NCBI GenBank assembly: GCA_964475125.1 | Contig: CAYYWP010000067.1 | Span: 1 to 21,135 of the forward strand | Length of the DNA: 21,135 nucleotides | Origin: CAYYWP01 sp964475125 | GTDB taxonomy: Bacteria > Desulfobacterota > Binatia > HRBIN30 > CADEER01 | Direction of reading: 5' to 3' | Shown here: piece by piece, positions 1 through 6,448 of the stretch | Layout of the letters: each line of letters opens with the position of its first letter | Numbering within the stretch: position 1 is the stretch's first letter | Program-made: the position numbers and the translations under genes | The notes under the pieces: model-generated | The model's input: only the letters and a program-made list of their open reading frames with translations | Database searches by the model: none | Told to the model about the DNA's origin: nothing

Positions 1-276
1 CACCTGCTTGCCATGTTTTCCCACCGCGCCGCAGCTGCTCTCGTCGGACAGGGTCGCGCAGTTACCGTCCCACACGAAGTCGCTCTGGACACCGGCGATT
101 CCTTGCCCTCCGCTGAGCACGACGCAGACGCGGCCGATAGCGCCCGGTTCGCGGACGGTAACCGAGGTGACGGTCAGTGTCTGTGCGTAGGCCGCCGCGA
201 TCGGGGTCGATATCCCAGCGCCAAGTATGACGAGTCGCAGGACCGATCTGGCGTCGTCCAGTGCCCGGCGCGGCAT
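1..276 (-). CDS. Secreted protein of unknown function, N-terminal part (runs off the window)
   Basis: This minus-strand frame is open from an ATG at 276 to the window edge, giving 92 residues with the C-terminus missing. Residues 1-31 look like a Sec signal peptide: arginines at 3-4, a hydrophobic stretch at about 13-29, and an AYA|QT cleavage site. The mature part begins with a beta-rich, Thr/Val-rich stretch, followed by a segment around VCVVLSGG and AGVQSDFVWDGNC with cysteines at 51, 73 and 82. That pattern recalls cohesin-like or Ig-like beta-sandwich modules of exported proteins, but this is only a resemblance. It is divergent from the M20 peptidase gene, with a 103-base gap. No clear Shine-Dalgarno was seen; the start is chosen because it places the signal peptide at the N-terminus. 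The frame stays open upstream, so a longer form cannot be excluded. Confidence 0.6.
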   Translation of the reverse strand, partial: MPRRALDDARSVLRLVILGAGISTPIAAAYAQTLTVTSVTVREPGAIGRVCVVLSGGQGIAGVQSDFVWDGNCATLSDESSCGAVGKHGKQV

Positions 277-379
277 CGACCACAAATAGCCACGCCCCCG
301 GCGACGGTGCAAGTCGCAGATGTGGCGCAAGGGCGTGCAACCGGATAGGAAGCGCCTCATTCAGTAGCGCCGCTCACCC

Positions 380-1771
380 ATGCCCAACCCGTTCGCGCTT
401 TTCCGCCTTGCCACCGCGGTTTTGCTGCTCGCCGCCGGCCGCGCCGCGGCCGACGAGCCCGACTGGGAGCGCGTGACGCAGCAAGCGGTCGAGCTGCTCT
501 CGGCCTACATCCGCATCGATACCCAGAACCCGCCCGGGGTCACCACCGAGGCAGTGGCCTTTCTCGCCGCCGAGCTGCGCCGCGCCGGGATCCCCTCCGA
601 AACCATTGCCGCCACCCCGGAGAAGCCGATTCTGATCGCCCGCCTGCGCGGCAAGCGCGGCGGTGGCAAGCCGATCGTGCTGCTCAACCACATGGATGTC
701 GTTCCGGCGGACCCCGCTCGCTGGTCGTTTCCCCCGCTCTCCGGCGCCGTGCGCGACGAGGTGGTCTACGGGCGCGGCGCCCTCGACATGAAGGGTCTGG
801 GCATCGCCATGCTGGTGGCGATGCGCTTGCTCGCCGAACGCGGCGAGCAGCCGCAGCGGGATCTGGTCTTCCTGGCCGTACCGGATGAAGAGGTGGGAGC
901 CGTGCAGGGCACGGCCTGGCTGGCGCAGCATCGGCCCGACCTCTTCGAGGCCGAGGCGGTGTGGGATGAGGGCGGCAGCGGCGTGACCGATCTCCTGCCA
1001 GTGCCGGCGCTGCTGATCTCGGTGGCCGAGAAACAGCTCTTGTGGCTCAAGCTGATCGCCGAAGGGCCGTCCGGACACGGATCGCGCCCCTTCGCGGGCG
1101 CCGCGCCGCGCCGCTTGACCGAGGCGTTGACCAGAGTGCTCGACAGTCCACCCGCCCCGCGGCTCACCCCGATCGCGCGTCGGGTCTTCCGGCGCGTCGG
1201 CAGGCAAGTCCCCGGCCTCGAGGGCTTCGCCCTGCGCCGGCTCAACAACCCGGTCGTCTGGCTGTTCGCCGACGGGCTGCTCGAACAGGAGCCGTGGACC
1301 GCGGCGATGACCCGCGACACGGTGTCGCTGACCATGCTCGACGCCGGCTACAAGCCCAACGTGATTCCGGAGCGCGCCGAAGCCGTGCTCGATTGTCGCC
1401 TGCTGCCGGACACCAACCCGCAGCGCTTCGTCGAGCAACTGCGCAAGACCCTCGACGACCCCGGCATCCGCATCGAAGTGCTGCAGAACGTCCCGGCTTC
1501 GCCCCCCTCGCCCACCGACACGGCCCTGTACGCCGCCATCCGCCGTGCCACTGCCGCCACCTATCCGGGCGTGGTCATCACCGAGTCGATGGCCACCGGG
1601 GCGACGGACTCGCGCTACTTCCGCCAGCGCGGCGTGCCGGCGTACGGCTTCTTCCCGGCCCTGCTGCCGGAGGCCGTGCTGAGGACGGCACACGGGATCG
1701 ACGAGCGCCTGCCGGTGGCCGCCCTGGGCAACTCGGTGCGGGTGATCTACCAGGCCCTGCGCACGCTCTAG
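380..1771 (+). CDS. Exported M20-family zinc metallopeptidase (ArgE/DapE/carboxypeptidase G2 group)
   Basis: The 463-residue protein probably hydrolyses an amide bond in a small peptide or N-acyl amino acid using two metal ions. Residues 1-24 look like a signal peptide (hydrophobic core 8-20, AAA|DE site), so it should act outside the cytoplasm or be membrane-tethered. The M20 signature is intact: HMDVVP with H104 and D106, GRGALDMKG with bridging D136, PDEE with general base E170 and ligand E171, DEGG at 196-199, SGHGS with H233 in the dimerisation lid, and a C-terminal AHGIDE with H438. Length suits the family. The substrate cannot be read from sequence; carboxypeptidase, acetylornithine deacetylase-like or aminoacylase activity are all possible. 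It stands alone, divergent from the secreted-protein gene, and is followed by a REP-like palindrome cluster. Confidence 0.9.
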   Translation: MPNPFALFRLATAVLLLAAGRAAADEPDWERVTQQAVELLSAYIRIDTQNPPGVTTEAVAFLAAELRRAGIPSETIAATPEKPILIARLRGKRGGGKPIVLLNHMDVVPADPARWSFPPLSGAVRDEVVYGRGALDMKGLGIAMLVAMRLLAERGEQPQRDLVFLAVPDEEVGAVQGTAWLAQHRPDLFEAEAVWDEGGSGVTDLLPVPALLISVAEKQLLWLKLIAEGPSGHGSRPFAGAAPRRLTEALTRVLDSPPAPRLTPIARRVFRRVGRQVPGLEGFALRRLNNPVVWLFADGLLEQEPWTAAMTRDTVSLTMLDAGYKPNVIPERAEAVLDCRLLPDTNPQRFVEQLRKTLDDPGIRIEVLQNVPASPPSPTDTALYAAIRRATAATYPGVVITESMATGATDSRYFRQRGVPAYGFFPALLPEAVLRTAHGIDERLPVAALGNSVRVIYQALRTL

Positions 1772-1777
1772 CAAGCA

Positions 1778-1913
1778 TGCTGAAAAGCCCGCCGCTCACC
1801 CTTCGACGGGCTCAGGGTGAGCGGAAAAGTGCAATGAAATCGCGGAGGGGTTCCGCTCTCCTGAGCCTGTCGAAGGATGAGCCCGTCGAAGCATAGGGCG
1901 GGGTTTCTCAGCA
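1778..1913. repeat. REP-like composite palindrome with three TGAGCCYGTCGAAG cores
   Basis: Three copies of a 14-base core lie in this gap: 1801-1814 (inverted), 1862-1875 (C to T at one position) and 1878-1891. The first and third are exact reverse complements. The first sits inside a perfect hairpin, CCGCTCACCC / GGGTGAGCGG. The block is closed by an imperfect outer stem, TGCTGAAAAGCCCGCC (1778-1793) against GGCGGGGTTTCTCAGCA (1897-1913). Related CTTCGACRGGCTCAGG sequences are familiar as dispersed intergenic palindromes in several high-GC bacteria. It lies between the convergent ends of the M20 peptidase and transglutaminase-like genes, where it may also help end transcription. Confidence 0.7.
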
Positions 1914-1918
1914 CCCTG

Positions 1919-2524
1919 CTAGCGCTCCGGTGCCACCTCGCCCTGCAGCTCGAGCACCCACTGGCTGAGTCCCTCGAGAAACTGCTTGCGCAGCGTGCGT
2001 TGCCGCGGCGTCAGATGTGACAGGCGTTCTTCCTTCGCCTTGGCGGGGTCGCCGGCGACGGTCTCGGGCTCGTCCGGCACGACGGTGAGGTTCATCGACG
2101 AGCGCCCATCCCAGTCGTCGGTGACGGGCAAGCCGTAGTCGCGTAGCGCCAACGGCCACGTCGCGTCCACGTCGACCCACTCGCCGTCGACGCTGATCTG
2201 CAGATAGTCGTGCACGTCGACGATCTCGTTCTTCTGCAACAGCCCCTGCATGTGCGCCGGGAAGGCGAGCGGCGAATCGTTGAACCGGTACGTACAGAGC
2301 ATGTGGCGAACCGGCAGCCCGAGGCCGCGGAAGAGCTCGCCGAGCAGGTAGTGCTTGCCGGAACAGGACCCGGCGCGCTGACGCAGCACCTCGCGCGGGT
2401 CGCGGCTCGAGGGATAGCGGAAGGCGAGATCGCGGACCCGCTCGAACAGCGCGATGCGCGCCGCCACGGCGTCGCGCCCCCGCGTCCATTCCTCCAGCGC
2501 GGTCCGAATCGGATCGTCGCTCAT
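1919..2524 (-). CDS. Transglutaminase-like (papain-fold) domain protein
   Basis: The 201-residue protein has the Cys-His-Asp triad pattern of the transglutaminase-like superfamily: C54 in AGSCSGKHYLL, H105 in VDVHDYLQI and D120 in WVDVDATWP. The region around residues 45-125 is the catalytic core. There is no signal peptide or membrane segment, so a cytoplasmic protein is expected. The C-terminal third, about 155-201, is charged and helical. Many bacterial members are proteases or have no assigned substrate, so no specific activity is claimed. The start has a strong Shine-Dalgarno: AGGAGGAGA at 2542-2534, nine bases before the ATG. It lies 66 bases downstream of mobA on the same strand and may be cotranscribed with it. 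Confidence 0.8.
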   Translation of the reverse strand: MSDDPIRTALEEWTRGRDAVAARIALFERVRDLAFRYPSSRDPREVLRQRAGSCSGKHYLLGELFRGLGLPVRHMLCTYRFNDSPLAFPAHMQGLLQKNEIVDVHDYLQISVDGEWVDVDATWPLALRDYGLPVTDDWDGRSSMNLTVVPDEPETVAGDPAKAKEERLSHLTPRQRTLRKQFLEGLSQWVLELQGEVAPER

Positions 2525-2590
2525 GCGTACGGTTCTCCTCCTGGTCGTGTCGGCTACTGGTAGCGCCCGCGGCGCGACGCGCCTGGACCG

Positions 2591-3217
2591 TCAGGCGGGC
2601 TCGCCTCCGACCTGGATGGCGAAGCGCGCGGCTTCCTCTGGGGTGTTGACGTTGCGGAACGACTCCTCGGCCCCGACCACCGCCTCCATGGTCGCTTGCG
2701 GCACGTAGTCGACGGCGATCTGCGGCAGGAAGTCGCGCAGCGCGCGCGCCCCGCGCCCCGCCGCGGTGGCGATGCGCGGGCGCAAGCGCGAGGCGTAGAG
2801 GGCATGGAGCGGTTCGATGTCGCCGTCCCAGCACGGCACGATCGCATCCTGGCCGTGCAAGCGGGAGACCAGATAGCGGATCGGCTCCTCGCGCAGGAAC
2901 GGCATGTCGCAGGCGGTGACGAAGGCGTACGGCGTCGGCACCCGCCCCAGCGCGGCGTGCAGGCCGCCGAGGGGTCCGAGGCCCACGAGTTCATCGCGCG
3001 TGACCTCGACCGCGTAGCCGCTGTACTTGTCGGGCGCGTTGCTGACCACCAGCACGTGGCCGAAACAGCGCCGCAACACGGCCAGGGTACGGGCGAAGAC
3101 CGTCTCGCCATCGACGCGCAGGAAGGCCTTGTCGCGACCGCCCATGCGGCTGTTGCGGCCGCCGGCGAGGATGACCCCGGCGACATGATCACGGAGCCAA
3201 GTGGGGTGCTCACTCAT
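2591..3217 (-). CDS. mobA: Molybdenum cofactor guanylyltransferase MobA
   Basis: MobA transfers GMP from GTP to molybdopterin cofactor to give the guanine dinucleotide form used by DMSO reductase-family enzymes such as formate dehydrogenases and nitrate reductases. The 208-residue protein has the nucleotidyltransferase motif LAGGRNSRMGGRDKA at 17-31, GPLGGL at 81-86, and ACDMPFL with the Mg-binding D104. Its length matches the usual 190-210. The frame is open upstream for another 55 codons, but the ATG at 3217 puts the nucleotide-binding loop at the normal distance from the N-terminus. A good promoter (3273-3301) lies inside that upstream stretch, which excludes the longer form. Its molybdoenzyme client is not in this window. 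Confidence 0.92.
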   Translation of the reverse strand: MSEHPTWLRDHVAGVILAGGRNSRMGGRDKAFLRVDGETVFARTLAVLRRCFGHVLVVSNAPDKYSGYAVEVTRDELVGLGPLGGLHAALGRVPTPYAFVTACDMPFLREEPIRYLVSRLHGQDAIVPCWDGDIEPLHALYASRLRPRIATAAGRGARALRDFLPQIAVDYVPQATMEAVVGAEESFRNVNTPEEAARFAIQVGGEPA

Positions 3218-3272
3218 GAGCTGACACGACGAACCGGAGTAGCGGCACCGAAGCCTGGCGAGAACTGGGCGG

Positions 3273-3301
3273 AGCATAGAGTCGGCCCGCCGGGCAGTCA
3301 A
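3273..3301 (-). promoter_or_regulatory. Predicted sigma70-type promoter for mobA
   Basis: On the minus strand, TTGACT (3301-3296) is followed after 17 bases by TATGCT (3278-3273). Transcription would start near 3266, leaving a leader of about 50 bases before the mobA ATG. This is a sequence match only. Confidence 0.5.
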
Positions 3302-3371
3302 GCGAAGGGCGGGCCGTCGCGTTGTTGCTGGTTCTGTATGCCGAACGGCCGTGGTATGAGGCCGGCCGGCC

Positions 3372-3698
3372 ATGAGCAGCAACGGGTTCCGGCTCTACCT
3401 GCGCCTGGGCGACGCGGTAGCGCACCGCGACTATCGCGAGTGGGGGGAGGGGCGCGTCATCGAAGAGATGACGTCGACCGTTCCCGGCGGTACCTGTTTG
3501 GTGCGCGTGCAGTTCGCGGACGGCCGGACGCGCACTTTCAACAACGACCTCGACGCACAGACGTGCGGGTATTACTTCGGCCTGCGAAAATTCTGGGACG
3601 CCGAACGCCTGTTCGCCGGCGCGGCGGCGAATCGCGTGCCGCGGCCGCGCCGCCGGCGCCTCGGCGGTCCCAGGCGGCGGGCGGCGCGTACGCTCTGA
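3372..3698 (+). CDS. Small DUF3553-like protein with a basic C-terminal tail
   Basis: The 108-residue protein begins with LRLGDAVAHRDYREWGEGRV, resembling the small SH3/tudor-like DUF3553 domain (a GD-x-V-x-H ... WG-x-G-x-V pattern). It continues with beta strands around LVRVQFADGRTRTF and an aromatic YYFGLRKFW segment at about residues 66-75. Residues from about 88 on are very basic, with runs of arginine, suggesting nucleic-acid contact. A possible Shine-Dalgarno, GAGG at 3358-3361, lies ten bases before the ATG. The gene is divergent from mobA and ends one base from the stop codon of the convergent minus-strand unit. Such domains occur in DNA-binding contexts, but no function is assigned here. 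Confidence 0.65.
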   Translation: MSSNGFRLYLRLGDAVAHRDYREWGEGRVIEEMTSTVPGGTCLVRVQFADGRTRTFNNDLDAQTCGYYFGLRKFWDAERLFAGAAANRVPRPRRRRLGGPRRRAARTL

Positions 3699-3699
3699 T

Positions 3700-4293
3700 T
3701 CAGACCTGGGCGCGCATCGATTGCGCCACCGCGATGGCGTCGGGCGACAACAGATCGACGATGTAGCGCCGCAGGGCGCTCAGCGCGCTGCGCTGGTCGC
3801 GGAAGACGCGCTCGCGCACCCACTCGCGCTCGATCCAGGCGTCGAACGATGGCACGTCGCCGAGGGTCAAGTCGAGCACGCGCTCGCCGACCGGCGTCCC
3901 GGTCACCAACAAGCGCAACGTCCGCCCACAGTCGACCACGACGCCGCGCGCGTACGGCGGCAAGGTGATCTGCGCCGTGATGCGGGCCCGGTTCTGCGCG
4001 TTGTGCGGCTTGTCGGCCAACTGCACGTATCCCCAGGCGCCCGGGCCCGGATCGCCGCCGGCCAACAGTTGCTGGTTGAGATCGGTCAGGCGGGCGCGCG
4101 CGGCGTCCTGTTCGAAGCCCTTGGCGCTGCGGTAGAATCGACTGCCGACCGGCGATGCCGCCGGCGCGCGCTCGCGCTTCTTGTCTCCGGTATCGACCCA
4201 CCAGCGATCTTTGACCGTGGAGCCGCCGCCACTGCCCTGCGGGCCGCCGCCACTGCCCTGGGAGCCGCCGCCATTGTCCCGCGGCGCGCTCAT
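3700..4293 (-). CDS. Protein of unknown function with Gly-rich heptad-repeat N-terminus
   Basis: I do not recognise the family of this 197-residue protein. Residues 1-25 are a flexible Gly/Ser/Gln tail built from three seven-residue units (ending NGGG, SQGSGGG and PQGSGGG). After about residue 28 comes a predicted folded region with an aromatic and basic start (KDRWWVDTGDKKRER), a helical segment (55-75), beta-rich material (85-135), and a helical C-terminus (150-197). No signal peptide or membrane segment is visible. The gene starts inside the stop codon of the metallopeptidase gene (ATGA, 4290-4293), so the two are probably translationally coupled and functionally linked. It may be a substrate, regulator or structural partner of the peptidase. 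Confidence 0.65.
   Translation of the reverse strand: MSAPRDNGGGSQGSGGGPQGSGGGSTVKDRWWVDTGDKKRERAPAASPVGSRFYRSAKGFEQDAARARLTDLNQQLLAGGDPGPGAWGYVQLADKPHNAQNRARITAQITLPPYARGVVVDCGRTLRLLVTGTPVGERVLDLTLGDVPSFDAWIEREWVRERVFRDQRSALSALRRYIVDLLSPDAIAVAQSMRAQV
4222..4284. repeat. Three tandem copies of a 21-base unit in coding sequence
   Basis: Units at 4222-4242, 4243-4263 and 4264-4284 follow GCCGCCGCCACTGCCCTGSGR on the plus strand. The third differs at about three positions. Read on the minus strand they encode the Gly-rich heptads at the N-terminus of the unknown protein. Copy number could change by slippage without shifting the frame. Confidence 0.85.
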
Positions 4294-4718
4294 GCGGCGC
4301 GGCGTACCAGGCGCGCTCTGCCGTTCGCCGCCGGCAGCGCGGCGCCGCCACGGACGACGTTGTGCTCCATGCGCAAGGCGAAGACATCGGCCTTACGCTC
4401 GGCATCGGACCAAAAGATGTAATGCCCCATCTCGTGGTAGACGGTGTTCACCCACTGATGCTCGGAGTTGTACTTGCGACCGCGCTTCCAGTTCTCCGGA
4501 TGCACGAGGTGGATCTTCCCGTTCTCGTACGTGCGCCCGGCCGTCCGCCCCCAGTCGAGGTATTCGAACCACTCCACTTGCGGTCGCTTCAGCCGATAGA
4601 AGCGACAGATCTCGGCGATGGCGCGTTTGAACGCCGACACCTTGTGGCGGCGAAAAAACTCCACGAGCAAGCGGTCGATCACCCGCCGCTCCTTCAAGGG
4701 GGGCACGATCATTCGCAT
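4290..4718 (-). CDS. ImmA/IrrE-like zinc metallopeptidase
   Basis: The 142-residue protein carries the gluzincin-type motif HEMGH at 95-99 (zinc ligands H95 and H99, catalytic E96), followed by AERKADVFAL with E107 as the likely third ligand. The HExxH...E-x-x-A-(N/D)-x-F-A layout is that of the ImmA/IrrE (DUF955) peptidases, which cleave DNA-binding regulators in phage-type and stress-response switches. D111 replaces the usual Asn. Residues 1-45 are basic and helical; 46-90 form a beta-rich part preceding the active-site helix. The start is supported by GGAG at 4731-4728, nine bases before the ATG, with a promoter just upstream. It overlaps the next gene by four bases. No XRE-type repressor is nearby, so the substrate is unknown. 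A SprT-like or other minimal zincin is the main alternative. Confidence 0.72.
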   Translation of the reverse strand: MRMIVPPLKERRVIDRLLVEFFRRHKVSAFKRAIAEICRFYRLKRPQVEWFEYLDWGRTAGRTYENGKIHLVHPENWKRGRKYNSEHQWVNTVYHEMGHYIFWSDAERKADVFALRMEHNVVRGGAALPAANGRARLVRRAA

Positions 4719-4757
4719 CGATTGTCGCTCCAGAAAATGGGTCGAGAAGTGGGCGCG

Positions 4758-4786
4758 ACCATAGTGCTCGTGCGCCGTGAAGTCAA
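4758..4786 (-). promoter_or_regulatory. Predicted sigma70-type promoter for the metallopeptidase unit
   Basis: TTGACT (4786-4781) and TATGGT (4763-4758) are separated by 17 bases on the minus strand. Transcription would begin near 4751, about 33 bases ahead of the ATG, leaving room for the observed Shine-Dalgarno. It uses the same -35 hexamer and spacing as the mobA promoter. The rest of the gap up to lgt shows no convincing element. Confidence 0.5.
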
Positions 4787-4937
4787 CGCGCGACAGCGGC
4801 CGGAGCCCATTCGGGACCGAAGCGAGAAATACTCGTCAGACCAAGCACTTAGACTTGCGAAGGGAGAATCGACTTCGCCCTAGATAAGGCTTGCGCCGGA
4901 CTGGATTGCGATTGGCGGCTCGGCTATCCTGCCGCGG

Positions 4938-5732
4938 GTGTGGCCGGTCATCGTCGAGCTAGGTCCGATACACCTCTACACCTTTGGGGCGATGATGGCG
5001 GTCGCCTTCCTCACCGCCGGATGGCTGACGGAGCGCGAATTGAAGCGCCGCGGCCTGCCCGGCGAGGCGGCGGGCTCGATCGTCCTGTGGGCGGCCGGCG
5101 GCGGGTTGCTGGGCTCAAAGCTGTGGTACGTGGTGCAGAACCACCAGGACGTGTTCGCCGATCCGTTCGGCACGCTGTTCTCCGGCTCGGGCATCGTCTG
5201 GTACGGCGGCCTCATCGGCGGCGTGATCGCGGTGACCTGGTTCATTCGCCGACGAGACTTGCCGTGGCTGGTGATGGTCGACTGCATCGCGCCGGCGCTG
5301 GCCGTCGGGCAGGCGATCGGGCGCATCGGCTGTCAGCTCGCCGGCGATGGCGATTGGGGAGTGGTGTCGGACGTGCCCTGGGCGATGGCGTATCCGAACG
5401 CCATCGTCGGCTGGCCCTACCCGCCCGGCGTGCGCGTGCATCCCACACCGATCTATGAAGCGCTGGCCTATGCGGCCGTCTTCGCCATCCTCTGGCGCCT
5501 GCGCGCGCGACCGCATGCCGACGGCACGATCTTCTGGTGGTATCTGGTGCTGGCGCCGGCGGCGCGCTTCGTCATCGAGTATTGGCGCGTCAATGCCGTG
5601 GTGTCGTTCGGGCTGAGTGCTGCGCAGCTATTCAGCCTCGTGCTCATCGCCATCGGCACCTGCGGCCTGCTGGCAGCGCGCGGCGCCGCGCCGGCACGGG
5701 CCCGCCGACTCCCCTCCAGCGCGCGGCGATGA
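4938..5732 (+). CDS. lgt: Prolipoprotein diacylglyceryl transferase Lgt
   Basis: Lgt moves a diacylglyceryl group from phosphatidylglycerol to the lipobox cysteine of prolipoproteins in the inner membrane, the first step of lipoprotein maturation. The 264-residue polytopic protein has about seven hydrophobic segments. It shows the Lgt signature region as GRIGCQLAGDGDWG at 128-141, HPTPIYEA at 168-175, and the C-terminal RFVIEYWR with R210 and E214, corresponding to the essential Arg/Glu pair of the E. coli enzyme. Relative to E. coli, the signature Asn (N146) is Cys132 and the acidic E151 is Asp137; similar GDGDWG variants are known in other phyla. Translation begins at a GTG that places the first transmembrane region normally. 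Its stop overlaps the start of the thioredoxin gene (ATGA). Confidence 0.93.
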   Translation: MWPVIVELGPIHLYTFGAMMAVAFLTAGWLTERELKRRGLPGEAAGSIVLWAAGGGLLGSKLWYVVQNHQDVFADPFGTLFSGSGIVWYGGLIGGVIAVTWFIRRRDLPWLVMVDCIAPALAVGQAIGRIGCQLAGDGDWGVVSDVPWAMAYPNAIVGWPYPPGVRVHPTPIYEALAYAAVFAILWRLRARPHADGTIFWWYLVLAPAARFVIEYWRVNAVVSFGLSAAQLFSLVLIAIGTCGLLAARGAAPARARRLPSSARR

Positions 5733-6265
5733 GGCGCTCGTACATCGGGCCGGCCATCGTCGTCGCGCTCATCGTGGCGGCGATGCTCGGTCTGCAATGG
5801 CTGCAGAGCGCGCCTGCCAGTCGGTACGCGGCGCCCGATTTCACCTTGCCGGACCTCCACGGTGCTCCGGTGCGGCTGAACGATCTGCGCGGCAAGGTCG
5901 TCTTCTTGAACTTGTGGGCCACCTGGTGCCCGCCGTGCCGGGCCGAAATGCCGAGCATGGAAGCGCTCTACCGGCGCTTCCGCGACCGTGACTTCGCCAT
6001 GCTGGCGGTGTCGGAAGACATCGACGCGGCCGTGGTCGCGTCGTTCGTGCGCGAGCTCGGCCTGACCTTTCCCGTCCTGCTCGACACCGAGAGTCGCCTC
6101 CCCGGCCGCTATGGCGTCACCGGGTTTCCCGAGACGTTCATCATCGATCGCGACGGCCAGGTCATCCGCCACGTGGTGGGCCCGGAGGACTGGGACAGCC
6201 CCGAGATGCTGGCCTACTTCGAGGCGCTATTGGATCACGGAAGAAGCGTGACCGGTGACCAATAA
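5729..6265 (+). CDS. Membrane-anchored TlpA/ResA-like thiol-disulfide oxidoreductase
   Basis: The 178-residue protein has an uncleaved N-terminal anchor (about residues 7-24) and a periplasm-facing thioredoxin domain of the AhpC/TSA-Redoxin type. The active site is WCPPC with C67 and C70, and the cis-proline is in TGFPETF (P134). The AAPDFTLPDLHG entry at 34-45 is typical of TlpA, ResA and CcmG proteins. Members reduce disulfides in apocytochrome c or other exported proteins. CcmG-like service to the Ccm system 13 kb away is possible, but the overlap with lgt suggests a broader envelope role. The frame extends upstream into lgt, but the ATG overlapping the lgt stop gives the correct anchor. 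The last codons lie in the left arm of the downstream inverted repeat. Confidence 0.88.
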   Translation: MRRSYIGPAIVVALIVAAMLGLQWLQSAPASRYAAPDFTLPDLHGAPVRLNDLRGKVVFLNLWATWCPPCRAEMPSMEALYRRFRDRDFAMLAVSEDIDAAVVASFVRELGLTFPVLLDTESRLPGRYGVTGFPETFIIDRDGQVIRHVVGPEDWDSPEMLAYFEALLDHGRSVTGDQ

Positions 6266-6422
6266 AGGTCGTTAGGTTGTTACGCTGTTAGGCGGTTAGG
6301 GGATTCGGAGTTCGGTCTCGGCCTACACCTCTGATCCCCTAACAGCCTAACAACCTAACAACTAACAACCGGCGCCGCGTGGCCGCGCGCCGCCCTCCCC
6401 GTCTTCACCGGTCACTGGTCAC
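6248..6422. repeat. Nested inverted repeat with GTTAGG-rich arms, possible bidirectional terminator
   Basis: Outer arms GTGACCGGTGACC (6248-6260) and GGTCACTGGTCAC (6410-6422) pair at 12 of 13 positions. Inside them, a GTTAGG-rich arm at 6271-6304 pairs imperfectly with 6334-6370; the best part is GTTAGGCGGTTAGGGGAT against ATCCCCTAACAGCCTAAC, 17 of 18. The spacer is 29 bases. The element fills the gap between the convergent thioredoxin and Omp85 genes and includes the last codons of the former. No transposase is present. The arms contain many G-G pairs in a regular TTAGG rhythm. Confidence 0.75.
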
Positions 6423-6448
6423 CGCGCACCGGACACGCTTTTCGCGTC

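Noticed and set aside
374..1774. 466-codon minus-strand ORF opposite the M20 peptidase
   Set aside because: It is an antisense shadow of a gene with a full catalytic signature; its composition is Arg/Gly/His-rich with no domain.
3218..3382. N-terminal extension of mobA
   Set aside because: The added 55 residues have no family counterpart and would overlap the predicted promoter and the divergent gene.
4737..4883. Possible 48-residue plus-strand ORF before lgt
   Set aside because: Third codon positions are not GC-biased as in the neighbours, there is no Shine-Dalgarno, and it crosses the metallopeptidase promoter.
6271..6370. GTTAGG repeats as a telomere or CRISPR array
   Set aside because: The repeats are irregular, form one inverted pair, and have no spacers or replicon end.
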